A stretch of DNA of 29,463 nucleotides from JADHLN01 sp965658435. GTDB lineage: Bacteria; Pseudomonadota; Alphaproteobacteria; Rickettsiales; JABIRX01. The stretch covers positions 1 through 29,463 of the forward strand of contig CBFHSE010000018.1 in assembly GCA_965658435.1 (NCBI GenBank). The letters run 5' to 3'. Below are positions 9,155-17,676 of the stretch, one piece after another (positions within the stretch are counted from its first letter, which is position 1; each line of letters begins with the position of its first letter). The position numbers and the translations under genes were made by a program. The notes beneath the pieces were generated by a model. It was not told the origin of the DNA. It worked only from the letters and a program-made list of their open reading frames with translations, and searched no databases.

Positions 9155-9928
9155 ATGATCAAAATAATAATATTAACATTAATAATTACCTTTAATTCCT
9201 TTGAAATCTTCGCAAAGGAAAAAGAAAATATTACCGTTCTTGCACCCAAGAATATGTCATATCCTTTAAACGAAATAATGCAAATATATGCCAAAAATAA
9301 AAATATTTCTATGAGTGGTTCATTTGCCAATACTCAAAATAATATAAAAAAAATAATTGATGGCGAATCAGCTGACATAATTATTACAAATCATCCAGAA
9401 TGGATCAAATATTTAAAACAAAAAGGAGTTATAAATGTTACCTCAATATCAAATTTGGTAGAAGATAAGCTTGTATTAGTAGCAAATAACAATTTTTATC
9501 AAAATAACATTAATAAAATAAAAAAACTTGATAATGAAAATAAGAAACTTAAATTTTACCAAAATTTAACAATTTTTATTACTGATTGGAAAATAGATAT
9601 GACAGGCCTATATATTCATGAAGCAATAAAAAAAATACCTTATCTTTACAATGAAACAAATAAAATTATTGAAACTGAATATTTAAAACAAGAAATATCT
9701 GAAATTAACGATGCATTAGCAGTGATAAAATACAGCAATGCGTTTGATAGCACTAAATACACAATTATTGAAACAATTAACAAGAATTTTCATCCTAGAT
9801 TTATTTATCAAATATCTATTATTGCTGGATCTAATCAAAATAAATCTAATAAATTTATATCATACCTAAAGTCAGAAGAAGCAATTGCAATTTTTAAGAA
9901 ATATGGCTTTGAAACTAATTACAAATGA
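9155..9928 (+). CDS. ModA-like periplasmic substrate-binding protein
   Basis: Periplasmic binding protein of the molybdate-binding (ModA) fold class. I chose the ATG at 9155, giving 257 residues, over the longer TTG form because it starts exactly at a signal peptide (MIKIIILTLII, cleavage near EIFA-KE). Family features are ADIIITNHPEWIKYLKQKG, LVEDKLVLVANN, GLYIHEAIKK and the C-terminal EEAIAIFKKYGFE. The positions of the two oxyanion-binding serines of E. coli ModA appear to carry Asn or Thr (APKNMS and FANTQN), so molybdate may not be the ligand. No ModB or ModC permease or ATPase genes are present. The stop overlaps the next gene (ATGA), so the two proteins are probably made together. Confidence 0.7.
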   Translation: MIKIIILTLIITFNSFEIFAKEKENITVLAPKNMSYPLNEIMQIYAKNKNISMSGSFANTQNNIKKIIDGESADIIITNHPEWIKYLKQKGVINVTSISNLVEDKLVLVANNNFYQNNINKIKKLDNENKKLKFYQNLTIFITDWKIDMTGLYIHEAIKKIPYLYNETNKIIETEYLKQEISEINDALAVIKYSNAFDSTKYTIIETINKNFHPRFIYQISIIAGSNQNKSNKFISYLKSEEAIAIFKKYGFETNYK

Positions 9929-10377
9929 TAGAATATATTAATTTAACAAATATAATTTCCCTAATTATTCTTGCATTAACATCCTTAATATTAATAAGAA
10001 TATTAAGATTCATCTATAATTTTTTTAGATATATATATTTAAGTATTAAATATAATAAAAAATACGATAAAGAAACAACAAAACTATTAAATAGTAACAG
10101 CAATACAACTAATGAAATTAAAGAAAAAAATCTCAAAAAAGAGCAGGAATTAAAAATTCTAAATAAAAATAACAATAAACAAATAGAGATTAATGATGAA
10201 AGAATAATTACTGGCATAGCTGAACCAGTTGGTATATGGACACAATTTGTAACAGAACAAAAAATATCATGGCTTAAAGCTATGATAGGCACAAAAACAG
10301 ATAGCAGGAATTTTTGGCAAGAAATGATTAAAGCACAACAACGTGCCCAAGGAAGAAACAAAGGTAAACAAAGATAA
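9925..10377 (+). CDS. Small membrane-anchored protein of unknown function
   Basis: I do not recognise this 150-residue protein with certainty. One N-terminal hydrophobic helix (about residues 8-36) is followed by a basic stretch, a Lys/Asn/Glu-rich low-complexity linker (about 45-90) and a more ordered C-terminal block beginning ITGIAEPVGIWTQF and ending in FWQEMIKAQQRAQGRNKG with a very basic tail. The Trp/Gly/Pro-containing C-terminal block is the part most likely to be conserved. The predicted topology is anchored in the inner membrane with the C-terminal block probably cytoplasmic. Its ATG overlaps the ModA-like stop by 4 bp, so it is translationally coupled to a periplasmic binding protein. 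It ends 3 bp from the convergent lptE stop. Confidence 0.7.
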   Translation: MIEYINLTNIISLIILALTSLILIRILRFIYNFFRYIYLSIKYNKKYDKETTKLLNSNSNTTNEIKEKNLKKEQELKILNKNNNKQIEINDERIITGIAEPVGIWTQFVTEQKISWLKAMIGTKTDSRNFWQEMIKAQQRAQGRNKGKQR

Positions 10378-10380
10378 TAT

Positions 10381-10872
10381 TTACTCTATCAAAGAAATTA
10401 TTATTTCATTTTGAATTTCCTTAACTATTGAAGATATTAATTGGCTTCTATAAGAATTCTTTGCATTCTCAATAGCATAATAATTATTATTTACATTATA
10501 ATTAAAAGAATTTGAAAAAACCTTGTTAAAGATAGCTTTACATTTAAAAGTAGAATCGCAATTTTTCTTATATAATTTAGCATGAACGGACAAATTATAA
10601 TTATATTCAGAAATTTCACCCTGACGATTAACTAACGCAATATTTGATGATTCAGAAACATCACTTAAATAAATAATATAATTATTATTATCTGAATCAT
10701 ATATATATCCTAATTCCTTTCTAATTTCATTATAGATAGATTTATCTCTTAAGCTAAGTTTAACATCATCATATAAAATTTTTATATTAAGATCCCTATC
10801 ACTGTTAATTAAAGAATTATTCATAGGTTTTAAATTACAAGAAATCAAGAATAAGAAGAATATTAATCTCAT
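10381..10872 (-). CDS. lptE: LPS-assembly lipoprotein LptE
   Basis: Outer-membrane lipoprotein that plugs LptD and helps insert LPS. The 163 residues start with a very short lipoprotein signal (MRLIFFLFLIS) and a lipobox LISC with the lipidated Cys at residue 12. The remainder is hydrophilic with alternating beta-type strands and a helical C-terminus (AIENAKNSYRSQLISSIVKEI), as in LptE. The sequence is divergent, so position is the main support: in Alphaproteobacteria lptE typically follows leuS, and here its ATG overlaps the leuS stop by 4 bp. holA, which usually comes next, is absent; a convergent gene lies 3 bp away instead. Confidence 0.8.
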   Translation of the reverse strand: MRLIFFLFLISCNLKPMNNSLINSDRDLNIKILYDDVKLSLRDKSIYNEIRKELGYIYDSDNNNYIIYLSDVSESSNIALVNRQGEISEYNYNLSVHAKLYKKNCDSTFKCKAIFNKVFSNSFNYNVNNNYYAIENAKNSYRSQLISSIVKEIQNEIIISLIE

Positions 10873-13424
10873 TTAGCTACAATATTAACAATTTTACCAG
10901 GCACTATAATTATTTTTTTTACATCTAAATTATTTAGCTTCTTTTTTACTATTTCCAAATTTAAAGCAATTTCTTCATATAATTTTTTATCCGCATCTTT
11001 AGCAATCTCAAATGTATCTTTTAATTTACCATTTATTTGTACTGCTATAGTTAACTTATCATTTACGAGAAAATCTTTATTAACAGTTGGCCAGTTAAGA
11101 GATAAGATATTATTTTCCTCATTTACAAACATATTATAGATTTCTAATGCAAAATGTGGAATTATTGGAAAAAGCATTTGAGAAAAACACCTTATAGCTT
11201 CATTAATTAGCAAATTATCAACATCATTCCTAACTTCATAATCTAAAAAGTTATTACTTAACTCTCTAATCGTTGCAACAACCTTGTTAAATTGAAAATT
11301 TTCTATATTACTTTTAGCAACATCAACAGACTTATTAAGATCTATATATAATTTTTTCTGCCTTTTATCTAAATTATATATATCTATTTCAGCGTCAATA
11401 AATCTAACATTTAAAACAAATTTATAAATTTTATTTAAATATCTCCAGGCACCTTCAAGACCTTTTTCAGACCATTCTAGATCTTTTTCAGGAGGGGAAT
11501 CAGACAACATAAATAAACGAGCAGTATCAGCACCATATGCATCAATAATATCTACGGGACTTACACCATTTTTCTTAGATTTTGACATTTTTTCAACTCT
11601 TTGAAAAAACAATTCATCACCTGTTTTTATATCAAAAAACTTTTTATTTTTTAACTGAACATTTGATATGTCAATATATTGGTCATTAGCATTCTTAAAA
11701 GATTGATTCGTAACCATACCTTGCGTTAACAATGATTCGAAGGGCTCGCTTATATTATGATAGCCAATATCACGAAGAGCCTTAGTAAAAAATCTAGCAT
11801 ATAATAAATGTAATACAGCATGCTCGATACCTCCTACATATTGATCAACAGGTAATAATTTATTTGCAATTTCCTTTGAAAATGCTTCCTTGCTATTTTT
11901 AGCATCTATATAACGCATAAAATACCATGATGATTCAAAAAATGTATCAAACGTATCAGTTTCTCTTAAAGCATCAGAACCACATTTTGGACATTTACAA
12001 TTTTTCCAATTGGGATGAGAGTCTAAAGGGTTTCCAGAAACTGAAAAATCAACATCATCAGGTAAGGTAACCGGAAGATCAGACTTAGGAACTGTAACAA
12101 TACCACAATTCTTACAATTAATAACTGGTATTGGACATCCCCAATATCTTTGTCTAGATATGCCCCAATCCCTAATTTTATAATTAACCTTAGCTCTACC
12201 AAATCCAGATTTTTCAATTTTTGAAATAACTTCAATTCTTGCTTCATCAACAGTTAATCCATCCAGAAAGCCAGAGTTAATCATTAAACCATCACCTAAA
12301 TATGGTTTATTAGGAATAAACTCATTATTACTATCTTTTACAACATAATTTATTGGTAGGTTATATTTTTTAGCAAAATCATAATCACGCTGGTCATGAG
12401 CAGGGCATGCAAAAACTGCCCCTGTTCCGTAATCCATCAAAATAAAATTAGCTATATATATGGGTATTTTCTTTCCTTTGATAAATGGATGACAAACAGA
12501 TAGCCCGGAATTAATTCCAGTTTTTTCCATTTTATCTATAGCAGATTGTGATATTGATTGTTTATTTGCTTCATTAATATATTTCCTAATTTTTTGATCA
12601 GTTTTAGCTAATCTACCAGATAAATTATGCTGAGGTGATATTGCAATAAATGAAGCTCCAAAAATAGTTTCAGCTCTTGTAGTAAAAATTTCTAATTTCT
12701 CGTCATTATCTTCAATAGAAAAATTAATCATAGCTCCAACAGATTTACCAATCCATTTTTCCTGCATATTTAACACAGATTTAGGCCAATTTTTTAAACT
12801 ATCTAATTCGGCAAGCAATTCTTCCGAGTAATTAGAAACCTTAAGAAACCAACTTTTAATTTTTCTTCTCTCTATATCTGCTCCACTTCTCCAACCTTTA
12901 CCATCTATAACCTGTTCATTAGCAAGAACAGTATTGTCAACAGGATCCCAATTAACATATGATTCCTTTTGATAAGCAATTTTATTTTTATACAAATCTA
13001 TAAAAAATTCTTGTTCAAACTTAAAATACTCAGGATCGCATGTTCTAAGATTTGAGGACCAATCATAAGATAAGCCTATTCTATCTAATTGCTCTTTCAT
13101 TATTTGAATGTTTTTTTCAGTCCACTCTCTTGGATGAATATTATGTTCAATAGCTGCATTTTCTGCAGGTAAACCAAATGCATCAAAACCCATTGGATGA
13201 AAAACATTAAAACCTATAGAACGTCTATATCTTGCAATTACGTCACCAATAGTATAATTTCTTAAATGTCCCATATGAATATTCCCTGATGGATATGGAA
13301 ACATCTCTAGAACATAATATTTTGGCAAAGATGAATTATAATCAAAGCAATATGAATTAGTTGTAAGTTTTTGCCATTTATCTTCAACTGATCTAAATGG
13401 ATAATTCGAAATTTCACTTAGCAT
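10869..13424 (-). CDS. leuS: Leucyl-tRNA synthetase
   Basis: Class I synthetase charging tRNA-Leu. The 851 residues match the bacterial family (about 860). HMGH is at residues 50-53 in FPYPSGNIHMGHLRNY and the KMSKS loop is intact as KMSKSKKNG near residue 612. The editing domain has FTTRAETIFGASFIAIS and the DYGTGAVFACPAHDQRD block. A Cys-rich zinc element is present (CKNCG and CKCPKCG) before DTFDTFFESSWYFMRY. The start lies 7 bp after the porin stop, so it may be read from a promoter upstream of the porin, and lptE is coupled downstream. Confidence 0.98.
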   Translation of the reverse strand: MLSEISNYPFRSVEDKWQKLTTNSYCFDYNSSLPKYYVLEMFPYPSGNIHMGHLRNYTIGDVIARYRRSIGFNVFHPMGFDAFGLPAENAAIEHNIHPREWTEKNIQIMKEQLDRIGLSYDWSSNLRTCDPEYFKFEQEFFIDLYKNKIAYQKESYVNWDPVDNTVLANEQVIDGKGWRSGADIERRKIKSWFLKVSNYSEELLAELDSLKNWPKSVLNMQEKWIGKSVGAMINFSIEDNDEKLEIFTTRAETIFGASFIAISPQHNLSGRLAKTDQKIRKYINEANKQSISQSAIDKMEKTGINSGLSVCHPFIKGKKIPIYIANFILMDYGTGAVFACPAHDQRDYDFAKKYNLPINYVVKDSNNEFIPNKPYLGDGLMINSGFLDGLTVDEARIEVISKIEKSGFGRAKVNYKIRDWGISRQRYWGCPIPVINCKNCGIVTVPKSDLPVTLPDDVDFSVSGNPLDSHPNWKNCKCPKCGSDALRETDTFDTFFESSWYFMRYIDAKNSKEAFSKEIANKLLPVDQYVGGIEHAVLHLLYARFFTKALRDIGYHNISEPFESLLTQGMVTNQSFKNANDQYIDISNVQLKNKKFFDIKTGDELFFQRVEKMSKSKKNGVSPVDIIDAYGADTARLFMLSDSPPEKDLEWSEKGLEGAWRYLNKIYKFVLNVRFIDAEIDIYNLDKRQKKLYIDLNKSVDVAKSNIENFQFNKVVATIRELSNNFLDYEVRNDVDNLLINEAIRCFSQMLFPIIPHFALEIYNMFVNEENNILSLNWPTVNKDFLVNDKLTIAVQINGKLKDTFEIAKDADKKLYEEIALNLEIVKKKLNNLDVKKIIIVPGKIVNIVAK

Positions 13425-13431
13425 AATGTTA

Positions 13432-14874
13432 TTAGTATGTAGTCAAAGATGTATCTAAAAGTAACTGACTCGCAGAATCATAATCACCAAATTTTATTTT
13501 AGCACCTATTAACAAAACCTCTCCTTTATTATTCTTTGTCTTAAAATGATCAATAGTTTGAGTATTGATATGATCAATAGAATTAAAATCAAACATGTTT
13601 AATTCACCAAATAATGAAAAATATTTACTTAAATTATAATCTATAGCAAGCGAATATAATAAAAATTCTTGTTCTCTATATTGAGAAGTTAAATTAGATA
13701 AGCCAATCTTATATGGACCAAATTGATAGCCAATGCCCAATGTATAATAATCAGCGTTACTATCTCTGTAATTAACATCATTTTCATAAATAGAATCATT
13801 TACCATCATTAAGCTATCTCCCCAAATTCCATAAGAACCAGAGATTGAAAAATTACCATAAAAAATATAACTTCCCAAACTATAAGCAGATAAATCCTTT
13901 CTAAGAATTGAGTTATTGGTTCCAGAAGTAACGTTAACTATTTTTGCTCTCTCTGATGTAAGACTAAAAGCAATTCCTAATTTACCAAATTGTTCTACAT
14001 AATTTAAACCAAAATCATAAATGTTTTCAACATCATTATTATAGAATAATTCATTTGCATTATCATAATATGAACTACCTCTATTACCACTATCTAAAGC
14101 ATAAGAAAAACCATATTGAAAACCATAAATTCTAGGAGTGTAAAAAGAAAATCTTAGCAATGTTCTTGTATCATCAAATTTGTCTGCACCTGTAACCTCA
14201 CTATAACCATGGGAAATTGGCAAGTCTGGTCTTATCAAAAAACCCATATTTCCTTTTCCACTACAATTTCTTACATCATTTTGAGCGTAATAATTACTAC
14301 AATCATCAGCCCCATCTAATTTTTTAGCATCATATTGCAAACCAAAATCTGGTATATTTACATACTTCCACCATTTACCAGCAATACCACCTGTTCCACC
14401 AAAACGATAAGAAGCATCAAATTTCAATTTTTTAGACGCAGAATCAACATCTCCAAGCTCAAACCTACCAATATTAGATCTCTCCGTAAAAATATAGGCT
14501 CTTCTAACAATTAAAGATTCTTGTTTTGAATTATTTATAATATTTACATTATCATCATATTGATAATATGATTGTAAGGATGATTCGGCCATAACTCCGA
14601 CTCTTGCACCATAGAGTAGCCCGGTATCATTTTTATCAATTAATAAAAAATCCAAATAATTATCACTCACTAAATTACTATCACCATCAATATGATTCTT
14701 ATAATTTTCATCATGAGGAAAACCACCATTAGAGTAATCACTACTAAATTCAGGAATAGCTATATTGAAATAGAATTTACCTCCTAAATTAAATTCTGGT
14801 TTCGAGTCAGCAAATACATTAAAAGAATATAATAATATTAAAAATTTTATTACAAAAACAAACAAATTATACAT
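13432..14874 (-). CDS. Outer-membrane porin-like beta-barrel
   Basis: A 480-residue exported protein. The signal peptide runs from MYNLFVFVIKF to about NVFA-DS. The mature part is rich in Tyr, Asn, Ser, Asp and Gly with alternating hydrophobic strands and no hydrophobic helix, as in general diffusion porins. Recognisable barrel-like strands include FELGGKFYFNIA-type and LGIGYQFGPYKIGLS segments, and an internal SSYYAQNDVRNCSG-like loop carries a probable disulphide pair. The last clear strand (VLLIGAKIKFG) is followed by 17 more residues ending in Tyr, so the usual C-terminal aromatic beta-signal is displaced. A TATAAT lies only about 6 bp before the ATG with a poor -35 (TTTAAA), so the transcript could be nearly leaderless. 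Substrate is unknown. Confidence 0.8.
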   Translation of the reverse strand: MYNLFVFVIKFLILLYSFNVFADSKPEFNLGGKFYFNIAIPEFSSDYSNGGFPHDENYKNHIDGDSNLVSDNYLDFLLIDKNDTGLLYGARVGVMAESSLQSYYQYDDNVNIINNSKQESLIVRRAYIFTERSNIGRFELGDVDSASKKLKFDASYRFGGTGGIAGKWWKYVNIPDFGLQYDAKKLDGADDCSNYYAQNDVRNCSGKGNMGFLIRPDLPISHGYSEVTGADKFDDTRTLLRFSFYTPRIYGFQYGFSYALDSGNRGSSYYDNANELFYNNDVENIYDFGLNYVEQFGKLGIAFSLTSERAKIVNVTSGTNNSILRKDLSAYSLGSYIFYGNFSISGSYGIWGDSLMMVNDSIYENDVNYRDSNADYYTLGIGYQFGPYKIGLSNLTSQYREQEFLLYSLAIDYNLSKYFSLFGELNMFDFNSIDHINTQTIDHFKTKNNKGEVLLIGAKIKFGDYDSASQLLLDTSLTTY

Positions 14875-14935
14875 ATCAGATTATATAAAAATTCAATGCA
14901 TATTTAAATTTCTATGCCAAAAAGTCCAGGATAAT

Positions 14936-15508
14936 TTATTTAATTAATAAATTTAAAGCTTCTATATAAGTCTCATGTTCAATTTTATGAATTTTATGCT
15001 TAATAGAGCTTAAGTCATCATCTTTCTCCCTTAAAATTTTTTTTTGCAAAATAACATCACCTGCATCCATCTCTAATATAACATGATGGACAGTACAACC
15101 AAACTCTTTTTCATTAGCATTATAAGCATCAAAAATAGCATTTCCACCTTTATATTTAGGTAATAATGAAGGATGGATATTTATAACAGGTGATTTAACA
15201 TTTTCTAAAAAATAACGCGATACCAAGCGCATATAACCAGCAAAACATATAAGATCATAATTAATTTTGTTAAGAAAATTTATTACTTCATAATCATATG
15301 ATTCACGATCAGCGAAGTTTTTATTCTCAATAACAAAACTATCAATGCTATTTTCAGCAGCATATTTTAAACCATATACATCAGATTTATTAGAAAATAC
15401 TGCTACGATATCTGCCTTTATAATATTATTTTTACAAGCATTTATTATTGCATTTAAGTTGGATCCTCTACCAGAAATAAAAACTACAAGCTTTGCTCTA
15501 TCACTCAT
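14936..15508 (-). CDS. purN: Phosphoribosylglycinamide formyltransferase PurN
   Basis: Third step of de novo purine synthesis: transfers a formyl group from 10-formyl-tetrahydrofolate to GAR. The 190-residue length matches the family. The N-terminal phosphate loop ISGRGSNLNAII is present. NIHPSLLPKYKGG carries the catalytic Asn110 and His112, and HHVILEMDAGDVILQKK carries catalytic Asp148. It lies 30 bp downstream of glnA and, with purM further upstream, forms a purM-glnA-purN set on one strand. The gene begins without a visible Shine-Dalgarno sequence. Confidence 0.96.
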   Translation of the reverse strand: MSDRAKLVVFISGRGSNLNAIINACKNNIIKADIVAVFSNKSDVYGLKYAAENSIDSFVIENKNFADRESYDYEVINFLNKINYDLICFAGYMRLVSRYFLENVKSPVINIHPSLLPKYKGGNAIFDAYNANEKEFGCTVHHVILEMDAGDVILQKKILREKDDDLSSIKHKIHKIEHETYIEALNLLIK

Positions 15509-15538
15509 TATAAGTAATAAATTTTTTTAAAAATACAA

Positions 15539-16591
15539 CTAATTACAACAAACATTTTTAACCAGCATAGCTGCTACTTCATAAGGATCACTATTAGCTC
15601 CAGGCCTTCTATCCTCAAAATAACCACAACCATTTAATTCAACAGTCTTTGGTATTCTAATCGAACAACCTCTATCAGCATTTCCAGCAGAAAAATCATT
15701 AATATTAGAAGTTTCATACTCACCTGTTAATCTTTCTTCTAACAAATGACCATATACATCTATATGTTCTTTATGAGTTTTCTCTAATTTTTTTACAGCT
15801 TCATTAATAGCAGCAATTCCTTTACCCTTCTTTCTGGTATATTTAGTAGAAAAATTAGTATGCATACCAGCACCATTCCAACTACCTTTCACGGGTTTAT
15901 TTGCTAACGTAACTTCAACAGAATAATCTTCTGCAATTCTATATAATAACCATCTCGCTAACCATGTATGATCTGCAATATTCAGAACATCACATTTTTC
16001 TCCATCAATTCCTCTATAACCAATTTGGAATTCCCACTGACCAAGCATTACTTCAGCATTAATACCATATAACATTATCCCAGCATCTAAACATAATCTA
16101 GCATGCTCTTCAACAATTTGTCTGCCACTTGCTTGCTCAGCTCCCACTCCACAATAATAAGGTCCTTGAGGTGCAGGAAAGCCATTATCAGGCCAGCCAA
16201 GAGGTTTACCCATAGACATAAATGTATATTCTTGTTCATAACCAATCCATGGCTCAGCATCATTACCTCCATTTTCAAGATATGAACGTAACAAAGCTCT
16301 CTTATTTGATTTATGAGGATCACCATTTTCATCATTAACCTCACATAAAACCAAATAATTACCTAAACCTCTAATAGGATCATTAACAAAATTAACAGGT
16401 TTTAATATACAATCAGAGTTATCGCCTAATGCTTGGTTTGTCGAGGAACCATCAAAACTCCATTCACTAAAATCAGATAATAATACATTATCATAATCAG
16501 CGGGAAGAAATACTTTAGTTTTAGATCTCACTAAAGGAACAGGTAACGTTCCATCAACCCAAATATATTCAGCAAACTTTACATTAGACAT
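15539..16591 (-). CDS. glnA: Glutamine synthetase, type II (eukaryote-like GSII)
   Basis: ATP-dependent amidation of glutamate to glutamine in the cytoplasm. At 350 residues it is far shorter than GSI (about 470) and fits GSII. Motifs are AEYIWVDG at the N-terminus, WSFDGSSTNQA, GYEQEYTF with metal-binding glutamates, GINAEVMLGQWEFQIG, NGAGMHTNFST and the C-terminal GYFEDRRPGANSDPYEV. GSII lacks the GSI adenylylation site, so control by GlnE is not expected. A small deviation is Leu where VMPGQWEFQ is usual. It has a well-placed Shine-Dalgarno GAGG (16601-16598) and its own promoter, unlike most neighbours. The setting between purM and purN fits glutamine supply to PurF and PurL, which are not in this window. 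Confidence 0.95.
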   Translation of the reverse strand: MSNVKFAEYIWVDGTLPVPLVRSKTKVFLPADYDNVLLSDFSEWSFDGSSTNQALGDNSDCILKPVNFVNDPIRGLGNYLVLCEVNDENGDPHKSNKRALLRSYLENGGNDAEPWIGYEQEYTFMSMGKPLGWPDNGFPAPQGPYYCGVGAEQASGRQIVEEHARLCLDAGIMLYGINAEVMLGQWEFQIGYRGIDGEKCDVLNIADHTWLARWLLYRIAEDYSVEVTLANKPVKGSWNGAGMHTNFSTKYTRKKGKGIAAINEAVKKLEKTHKEHIDVYGHLLEERLTGEYETSNINDFSAGNADRGCSIRIPKTVELNGCGYFEDRRPGANSDPYEVAAMLVKNVCCN

Positions 16592-16616
16592 TTATTTCCT
16601 CAAAAAATTTAAATCT

Positions 16617-16644
16617 TTAATACCAGAAAAGCATGATTAGTCAA
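16617..16644 (-). promoter_or_regulatory. glnA promoter with extended -10
   Basis: On the minus strand TTGACT (16644-16639), a 16-bp spacer ending in TGG, and TATTAA (16622-16617) lie in the 74-bp gap upstream of glnA. The predicted start near 16610 gives a leader of about 19 nt containing the GAGG ribosome-binding site. glnA and purN can therefore be expressed separately from dusB-M16-purM. Confidence 0.55.
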
Positions 16645-16665
16645 GAAAATCAAAACAAGATTTAA

Positions 16666-17676
16666 TCAAATAATTTCTCCTATAGTTTTTGCTTCATAAT
16701 TGTATTCTTTTAGTAAATTAATTATATTTACTTCATTTACAGAAGAAGCAACAACAACCATACCATAGCCACAATTAAAAACTCGCATCATTTCTTTTTG
16801 AGAAATTCCTGAAACATCTTTTAACCACAAAAATAAATTCGACATTTCAAGATTAGAATAATCAATATTAAAACCTAAATGGTTAGGTAAGACCCTAGGT
16901 ATATTTTCAAGAAAGCCACCTCCTGTAATATGAATAAATGCTTTTGCTAAATTATTTTTATGAATTTCTAAACATGGCTTAACATAAAGTTTTGTTGGTT
17001 TTAAAAAAACATCTTCATAGCTTTCTAAAGCAAACTCAGCTTTAGATTCATAAGAAAAATTATACTCCTCCATTATTTTTCTGACTAATGAAAAACCATT
17101 AGCATGCACACCAGATGATTCTATACCTATTAAAATATCACCCTTTTTAATATCCTCCTGCTTAGGCAAAACATTTTCTCGCTCCACCATACCAACGGCA
17201 AAACCAGCAAGGTCAAAATCTTTATTATGATACATACCAGGCATCTCTGCAGTTTCCCCTCCTATTAAAGCACAATTAACCTCTTTACAAGCTCTAGCAA
17301 TAGAACTTATTACTATTACGGCTTGTTCATTATCTAACTTACCACAAGCATAATAGTCTAAAAAAAACAATGGCTCAGCACCCTGCACAACTAAATCATT
17401 AACGCACATTGCAACTAAATCCTGACCAATATAATCAAGTTTATTAGCATTTATAGCAATTGATAATTTAGTCCCAACACCATCAGTTGCAGAAACAAGC
17501 AAAGGATCCTTATAACCTGTTTTGGCAATATCAAAAAAACCACCAAAACCACCAATATTAGACATCACACCTGGCCTATCAGTTGATTTAACAGCAGGTT
17601 TTATATCCTCCACTAATTTATTTCCAGCATTTATATCAACACCAGAATTTTTATATGTTATATTATTTTTTACCAA
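16666..17676 (-). CDS. purM: Phosphoribosylformylglycinamidine cyclo-ligase PurM
   Basis: Fifth step of purine synthesis: ATP-dependent ring closure of FGAM to AIR. The 336 residues include the N-terminal YKNSGVDINAGN, GGFGGFFD, the ATP-binding SATDGVGTKL, GAEPLFFLDYYACGKLD, GGETAEMPGMY and GVHANGFSLVRK, all in family order. The start is a TTG at 17676, supported by an almost ideal Shine-Dalgarno sequence 4 bp upstream (AAGGAGGT, 17688-17681). The gene overlaps the 3' end of the M16 peptidase gene by 14 bp, and the ribosome-binding site lies inside the peptidase's last codons, so the pair is translationally coupled. Confidence 0.97.
   Translation of the reverse strand: MVKNNITYKNSGVDINAGNKLVEDIKPAVKSTDRPGVMSNIGGFGGFFDIAKTGYKDPLLVSATDGVGTKLSIAINANKLDYIGQDLVAMCVNDLVVQGAEPLFFLDYYACGKLDNEQAVIVISSIARACKEVNCALIGGETAEMPGMYHNKDFDLAGFAVGMVERENVLPKQEDIKKGDILIGIESSGVHANGFSLVRKIMEEYNFSYESKAEFALESYEDVFLKPTKLYVKPCLEIHKNNLAKAFIHITGGGFLENIPRVLPNHLGFNIDYSNLEMSNLFLWLKDVSGISQKEMMRVFNCGYGMVVVASSVNEVNIINLLKEYNYEAKTIGEII

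Noticed and set aside
9925..10377. Calling the small membrane protein a ModB-like permease
   Set aside because: It has only one hydrophobic helix and no permease motif; a transporter channel would need several.
16087..16344. Alternative-frame ORFs inside glnA, and similar shadows inside gpsA, leuS, dusB, the transporter and batB
   Set aside because: They overlap well-identified genes fully, show no family motifs and lack plausible starts.
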